From contig NZ_CP127295.1 in assembly GCF_030285665.1 (NCBI RefSeq), positions 9,486,001 to 9,550,000 of the forward strand: DNA of 64,000 nucleotides. Reading direction: 5' to 3'. Positions within the stretch are counted from its first letter, which is position 1; each line of letters begins with the position of its first letter. Source of the DNA: Amycolatopsis mongoliensis. Its GTDB lineage: Bacteria > Actinomycetota > Actinomycetes > Mycobacteriales > Pseudonocardiaceae. Shown here one piece after another: positions 60,101 to 64,000 of this stretch. The notes under the pieces are model-generated. The model ran no database searches and was not told where the DNA came from. It worked only from the letters and a program-made list of their open reading frames with translations. A program made the position numbers and the translations under genes.

Positions 60101-62921
60101 GCAGCCGGCTGTCTATCTCCTCGAGTAGCCGGCGTACCTGGTCCAAGTCGTCACGGTCCGGCCGTGCGGCTTCGAGCTGGGCCAGCACATCGGAGCGCGC
60201 CGATTCCAGGAGCTGCCCCAGCCGGGCGGCTTTCTGGACCCGGCCTTCGATCTCCGTGGCCAGCGCGCGCACCTGGGCTCGTGATCGGGCCACGGCCTGT
60301 TCGAGCCGGTCGAGCAGCGGGGTCATGTCCCGGCCGGCTTCCTCGGCGATCGCGTCGACGATCGTCCGGGCGGCGACGAAGTCCTCGATGGCCAGCCGCT
60401 CGTCGAACGCGGTCTCCCAGCCGGTGCGGTCGGCGAGCCGGATGTCATCGAGCGTCATCTGCCGGGCCGGGACGAGGTCGGCGCTGAGCCGCAGCGGTGC
60501 ACAGCGCAGCAGGTCACGGTTCAGCACTGCGCGCGGGTCGGGCTCGGCACCCTTCAGGCTTTCGCCGTCTAGCATGTCGATGCTCTGTTCGAGCAGAGCC
60601 AGGCAGGTAGTTGCCGCGGCCGCCAGCACGGGGTCCGCACTTTCGTGACGCAGGACATTGAGCTCGCCGGAGGCTCCCTCCCGTTCCTCGAGCACCCGAG
60701 CGCGGAGCTCGGTCACCTGCGCGGGTATCGGGTGGGTCCCGTGCGCGGCGCTGGCTTCCGCTCGCACGGCGTCGACCCACACCCGCACCAGGTCGAGCGA
60801 CTCCGCGACCTGCTCGATGATCTTGCGCCGGGAAGCGCCTTCGAGCGACCGTGAACCGGAGCTGCGCAGGCGGTCGTCGATGGTCTTGAGCTCGGCGACA
60901 AGATCCTGGCGCCGGCTGAGCTTGCGCAGCGTTCCGACCGCGGTCTCGATGTCTTCCCGCCGGTCAGCCGCCGCGATGGCCACCGCCCGCCCGACCAGCC
61001 CGTTCGGTGCCCACCACGTTTCCGCGATCTGGTTGGCCCGCGGGAACCGCAGGTTCCTGCTCCGATCGCGGTCGGCGGCCGCGGCCTCCGCCGCGGCGGC
61101 GATGTCGTTGTCGGCAACGGCGATCGGGGCTAGCTCGGCCAGCAAGGCCTGGTTGTAGAGCAGCCCGCGCGCGGAGGCCTTTCCGATCGCCGACGTCAAA
61201 GCGGTCAGGTGAGGCTGGCGCTCGAAGTGCCCGCTCAGCTCGTCCGCCAGTTCACCGGCATGGGGATCGGCCATCACCAGCGCCGCGCGTACGGCCGCCG
61301 TCAGCAAGGTCAGCTGGGCGGCCTGATGACCGTCGAAACCGTGCAGGTCGAGGTTTTCGAGCGAGTCCCGGACTTCCTTGGCCGTGGTACCCGATTCGGT
61401 CCGGACGGCCGTCGCCAGCGTGAGCAGCCGGGTCGCTTCGGCGAACTGGTCGTCTCCGGCGATGTCCGCGGCGTGGTGGGTCAGAGCGAGCTTGCCGGCA
61501 CTGAGCAGTTCCGCGGTCAGTTGCCGGCCCTCGGTGTCGGCTGCCTGATCGGCGTCGTCCGGCTGATCAGTGGGAGCTGATACATCGGGCGTGGCAGTCT
61601 GCTGGGCGGGAGGCGCCACCGCAAGCGGTGCGGGCGGCGGTTCAGGTTCCGGCGAGGGCTCCGCCACCGGCGTATCACGCGGTTCCGGCTCGTCGTCCGG
61701 GCGGAAGCCGAGCCTGCCCATGAGAGCGATCACGAGTAGTGGCTGGAGGTCGCCGGGCAGTGCCGCCTGCGCCGTCTGGTGGAGTTCGACCACCACGCCG
61801 GGTTCCCCCGCGGCCGCAGCGTCGACCAGGCGGGCCAATGCGGTCAAGCCCTCGGCCCGGCTTCGCCGGGCGTCGTCCCAGTCGTCGCTTCCGAGCAGCT
61901 CACTCGCGGCGCTGCGGACGCTCGCGATCATCTCCCCGTACTCCGGCGGGCCCACGAGACCCTCGAAGCGTTCGAGTTCGGGGTGTTCGTCCGGCCGGCT
62001 TGCCCGCTCGGCCGCCTCCTCCAGCTTCTCGGCCAGAACCAGGCAATTTGCGAACTCCGATTCCGAACTCGCACCTTCGAGAAGGGCTTGCGCCGATTCG
62101 GCCTGCGGTCCGAGGGCCGCGATCGTCGCAAGGTCTTCCGCTGACGCGGTCCGGGAATCCGCCAGTTCAGCGGAAACCCTCGCTGCTGCGCGCTGGGCCT
62201 CCGCGAGGGCTTCGCGGAGCTGCTCGGCCGTCTTGACCAGCTCGTTCACCTCGGGCGCCGGAACGGGAAGAACCGTCTCTGCCGCGCCTCCGCTCACAGC
62301 TTCGAGCTTCCGGCAAGCAGCAACGACGGTGTCGACGAGCTCACTCGGCCAGCTGGGCAACGCAAGCTTGCTGCGCAGCGCGATCCGCAGCGCGGCCACT
62401 GACGCGGGCCCGCGCTGCCAGTCGGCGATAACGGTCAACCGGACCGCGCTCGCCTGAGCCGGATCGTCGGTCAGGGCCTGCCGCAAGCTATCGTCGTCGT
62501 GGCTCTCGCACCATTCGGTCAACGCCGGGGCCAGCGCTCGACGCACTGGCGACACCAGAAGCTGCAAAGCACGCGTGCGCCGCTCCTCGGGCCAGGCCCG
62601 AAGGCGGGTGAGCCCGTCACGCGCTGCCATCGGCGTCGGCCGCTTCGCCGGGGGGACACGCAGGTCGCGCAGGAAATTCGTGCGGTTGGGATTCGGCAGT
62701 CGCCAGACCAGCCGGGAAAACTCCTCCGCCGTCACGAGGTCGAGCGCCGTCTCGACGACGTCGCCGAGCCGGTCCAGCAAACCGGCCAACTCGGCCTGAG
62801 CACGCCGACGCGCGGCCTCGTCCGAATCGGTCGCCGTGGCGGCCTCGGCCAGGAGCTCGGTGGTCCCGAGCGATCCGCCGAAGTCCGTGTCATGACGGTG
62901 ACGCCGGTGTGGAGCGGCCAT
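57192..62921 (-). CDS. Giant (1,909-residue) AAA/STAND-like ATPase of the accessory island
   Basis: ATG 62921 has AGGAAGGTGG upstream. Residues 1-1150 are mostly charged alpha-helical, with a Pro/Glu-rich linker at about 415-455 and possible coiled coils. The ATPase core follows: FKGRQAERSAIL, Walker A LLYGGRQLGKSA (about 1245-1256), Walker B RLVLLLDESDEFFD (about 1335-1348), FAGLHQVQRFA, and a winged-helix-like region around CNYQPKLLQLVGEAL. The last 400 residues, including VVFCDLGGMKVESAW and WGADNL-like segments, are unrecognised. The core resembles archaeal-type/ORC-like STAND ATPases. Its 5' neighbour is 36 nt away and cotranscribed. A scaffold or sensor in a conflict system is inferred. 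Confidence 0.75.
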   Translation of the reverse strand: MAAPHRRHRHDTDFGGSLGTTELLAEAATATDSDEAARRRAQAELAGLLDRLGDVVETALDLVTAEEFSRLVWRLPNPNRTNFLRDLRVPPAKRPTPMAARDGLTRLRAWPEERRTRALQLLVSPVRRALAPALTEWCESHDDDSLRQALTDDPAQASAVRLTVIADWQRGPASVAALRIALRSKLALPSWPSELVDTVVAACRKLEAVSGGAAETVLPVPAPEVNELVKTAEQLREALAEAQRAAARVSAELADSRTASAEDLATIAALGPQAESAQALLEGASSESEFANCLVLAEKLEEAAERASRPDEHPELERFEGLVGPPEYGEMIASVRSAASELLGSDDWDDARRSRAEGLTALARLVDAAAAGEPGVVVELHQTAQAALPGDLQPLLVIALMGRLGFRPDDEPEPRDTPVAEPSPEPEPPPAPLAVAPPAQQTATPDVSAPTDQPDDADQAADTEGRQLTAELLSAGKLALTHHAADIAGDDQFAEATRLLTLATAVRTESGTTAKEVRDSLENLDLHGFDGHQAAQLTLLTAAVRAALVMADPHAGELADELSGHFERQPHLTALTSAIGKASARGLLYNQALLAELAPIAVADNDIAAAAEAAAADRDRSRNLRFPRANQIAETWWAPNGLVGRAVAIAAADRREDIETAVGTLRKLSRRQDLVAELKTIDDRLRSSGSRSLEGASRRKIIEQVAESLDLVRVWVDAVRAEASAAHGTHPIPAQVTELRARVLEEREGASGELNVLRHESADPVLAAAATTCLALLEQSIDMLDGESLKGAEPDPRAVLNRDLLRCAPLRLSADLVPARQMTLDDIRLADRTGWETAFDERLAIEDFVAARTIVDAIAEEAGRDMTPLLDRLEQAVARSRAQVRALATEIEGRVQKAARLGQLLESARSDVLAQLEAARPDRDDLDQVRRLLEEIDSRLPEYAAKAKAELWERVTSELNKAGQRVPENAADRIRARIDAGDLATAEEYLLVALGGEEPPSAPESPDLPRFLTALDTLPATVVRDALKAAESGTVLADCLDFGPLSPAERTAAADGLHAWLDLGGDRRHRAFKPALAQALRLAGIEFTAERPAGLSDGPNRRWVELSGVKRVGDALIPAFGSLAGDQLRLMLCWNAPDVRTLFAWVTQDTSDAPVLVAVFGTLSASQRRALSKATAARPEKPVIMLDDMALAYLAAYGGGRFAATERILLPFATTNPYHPHATGNVPSEMFKGRQAERSAILERHGANLLYGGRQLGKSAVLQAAARRFEVTPDNIAVYLSLPGFGVTRKPDALWDMIVAGLAEREITAPGQRGRDAAKHAERVVKTWLGADAQRRLVLLLDESDEFFDADATTGFATTTRLRDLMNSTERRFKPVFAGLHQVQRFAQLPNQPLAAAHFGDALAIGPLAPEPAYQLMFTPMETLGISFSSDELIHRVLAYCNYQPKLLQLVGEALVRSAHERREDNPRYVINDDELERVIGSETVRQKVREAVQLTLNLDSRYKLIALVVALAALEHGADRTMATGELRDECHSWWSAGFTGQGADEFRSLLEEMSGLGVLAAADGGWRLRSSNVLRLLGSAQDIEDELFGSEWRAPTRLAAENARRTVADGLAAPLTEKQFATLIERSNRLRLVLGSRATGADHVQQLLQEEDRRVGARFTLEKATSPESYRRELRGGKPGDPHRVVFCDLGGMKVESAWTAVHQALELLPAAGVTRTVVALVSADAGEVFSAICGSDRADLADLVVPLRRISADGLRSWFGADNLTTSFSDSGSQAELLQITGGWTSLLNQAAELAAGEARSARRVCDKIRQQLTRPEGAAELVDAVGLATMPACADAFGEFVNYDEALAIDDLLALFDDHGGAATMNVLRNLDVLVERPQDGLWEVEPVIAAAWRMSSTSRRNGAY

Positions 62922-62957
62922 GGTCGGCCACCTTCCTCTTCGAAGTTCGGGTGCGGT

Positions 62958-64000
62958 TCAGTCCGAGATCGCATCGAGCCAGACGGGCCCGGGCTCGTCC
63001 CCGCGGCGATGTCCTCGGACGAAGGTGAAACCAGGCGGCAATTCCACGGATGCGTGCGGTCCGTGAAGGCCGCTGATGTACTTCGCGTAGTTGGCCTTCG
63101 CCTGCTCGCTGGCCCGGAACCCGTCCGGCAGCTGCCGCAGGCTAGGCGGCACCCAGTGCTCCTTGACCTGGCCGGCCAGCCCTCCCGGTCGGCGTGCCTG
63201 ATCGGGGACACGAGGTGCTCCGGCACCGTCGGGCCACCAGACGAAGACGTCCGGTGCCGTCCGGTCCGCGACCGGTTCGCAGGTCAGCTTGCCCGCCTCC
63301 ACCAGATCTTCGCAGGTGTGGATCACCAACCAGAGCAGCACCGGGTTGACCGGTTCCGGCCCGAACAGCGCCGTCATCAGCTGAGGACCGGTGAGCTGCC
63401 GGGCACCGAACGGCCCTGCCTCGCCGTGTCTGCGCAGTGCGTTGACGATAAACCGGCCCAGCGGGTCCACCCCGCGCCCCGGCTTGACACTCCGGGCGGC
63501 CGCCGGCGCGGGAGTGACTGCCTCGGCCAGGCCGAGCGCGGCGGCGAGGAGCTTCTCGTCGGTCGCCCACCGGTAGTCGTCGCCGTAAGGCAGGGGCGCG
63601 TCGAGGAGTGTCGTCGAAAGCGCCACTCGGCGGGCGCCGCACGCGGCGGCGACGGTGACCTTGATCCCTGGGTAGAAGCCGAACGGCCAAGCGATGCCGG
63701 TCAGCCGGTTGTCCGTCAGGACCACCTCCTGGACGCGCATCGCGTCGTCGAGCGGCTCGCCTTCGTGGAACAGGTCGATGATCATGTTCTGGTGGGGGAA
63801 GAGCTCCATGGCGGACGAGGGCAGCGGGAGCACGCCGTTGTCGATGTGCGTCGCGCGCAACGCGACCGTGAAAACGGTGAGGGTGTTGTCGAGGTGTTGC
63901 AGGAGGACGTCGTCCTCGATGGGCTCCTCGCCCCGGGCGGGGTACGGCGCGTTGCGCCACACACCGCCCGCCTGCCACGGATCGTCGATCCGCACGTCGA
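62958..64000 (-). CDS. Unrecognised protein upstream of the giant ATPase, 5' end outside window
   Basis: At least 345 residues in frame from 63995 (GTG) to the stop at 62958; the frame is still open at the window edge, so the true start may lie outside. Features: an N-terminal part with MELFPHQNMIIDLFHEGEP and LPYGDDYRWATDEKLLAAAL, a helical middle with LGRFIVNALRRHGEAGPFGARQL (winged-helix-like), and a Pro-rich C-terminus. No membrane segment, no known motif. Gap to the ATPase start is 36 nt, so the two are an operon and probably work together. Confidence 0.6.
   Translation of the reverse strand, partial: DVRIDDPWQAGGVWRNAPYPARGEEPIEDDVLLQHLDNTLTVFTVALRATHIDNGVLPLPSSAMELFPHQNMIIDLFHEGEPLDDAMRVQEVVLTDNRLTGIAWPFGFYPGIKVTVAAACGARRVALSTTLLDAPLPYGDDYRWATDEKLLAAALGLAEAVTPAPAAARSVKPGRGVDPLGRFIVNALRRHGEAGPFGARQLTGPQLMTALFGPEPVNPVLLWLVIHTCEDLVEAGKLTCEPVADRTAPDVFVWWPDGAGAPRVPDQARRPGGLAGQVKEHWVPPSLRQLPDGFRASEQAKANYAKYISGLHGPHASVELPPGFTFVRGHRRGDEPGPVWLDAISD

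Noticed and set aside
1..64000. CRISPR arrays, tRNA or rRNA genes
   Set aside because: No regularly spaced short repeats, no cloverleaf or rRNA sequences noticed on reading both strands; a dedicated scan was not possible.

Overview
The window is about 70% G+C. It has strong third-position GC bias, frequent GTG starts and many 4-nt ATGA/GTGA stop-start overlaps. Together with the protein families present (type III CoA transferases, MaoC, FadE-like dehydrogenases, abundant TetR and FadR-type regulators), this points to a filamentous actinomycete, most plausibly Pseudonocardiaceae (Amycolatopsis-like). That assignment is inference from style and protein resemblance. No rRNA, tRNA or CRISPR was seen.

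Positions 1-17123 form a catabolic block. It has a partial Baeyer-Villiger monooxygenase, two crotonases, an SMP-30-type lactonase and two acyl-CoA ligases. It also has an 11-gene minus-strand operon (14764 down to 4594): CoxG-like SRPBCC protein, aldehyde dehydrogenase, Zn alcohol dehydrogenase, metallo-beta-lactamase-fold hydrolase, SDR-like protein, the three subunits of a molybdenum hydroxylase split by a crotonase, a luciferase-like fragment and a TetR regulator. BVMO, lactonase, ADH, ALDH, CoA ligase and crotonase is the textbook order for a cyclic ketone or alcohol. Matching palindromes ACTAA-N6-TTAGT lie in front of the operon and of the second ligase.

Positions 17120-22830 mix one intact operon (TetR, OYE-type flavin oxidoreductase, SDR) with broken genes: aminotransferase tail, aldehyde dehydrogenase tail, sigma54-type regulator, cupin and cytochrome P450.

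Positions 22775-43077 hold two parallel catabolic operons, each divergent from its own FadR/GntR regulator with visible candidate operators. Operon 1 is MaoC, CaiB, acyl-CoA dehydrogenase, CitE, HyuA, HyuB, amidase, with a MmgE/PrpD protein and an MFS permease beyond the regulator. Operon 2 is CaiB, HyuA, HyuB, isochorismatase-like amidohydrolase, HMG-CoA lyase-like enzyme. Both look like ATP-dependent opening of a cyclic amide/imide/hydantoin, amide hydrolysis, CoA activation and carbon-carbon cleavage. The substrates cannot be read from sequence.

Positions 43177-46091 are a nest: an IS30-family element inserted inside orfB of an IS3-family element, with a 2-bp target duplication that restores orfB when removed.

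Positions 46315-64000 are an accessory island of large signalling NTPases resembling predicted conflict/immunity systems of multicellular bacteria. It contains a TPR-4TM-P-loop NTPase, a small membrane protein with an NTNLEQISDWLTK motif, a kinase-like/STAND/TPR protein whose 5' end is split by an IS5-family element (exactly reconstructable), a LuxR-type protein with a degenerate receiver, a small acidic protein, a 1,909-residue ATPase and an unrecognised partner gene that runs off the window. This island is the best candidate for an undescribed system.
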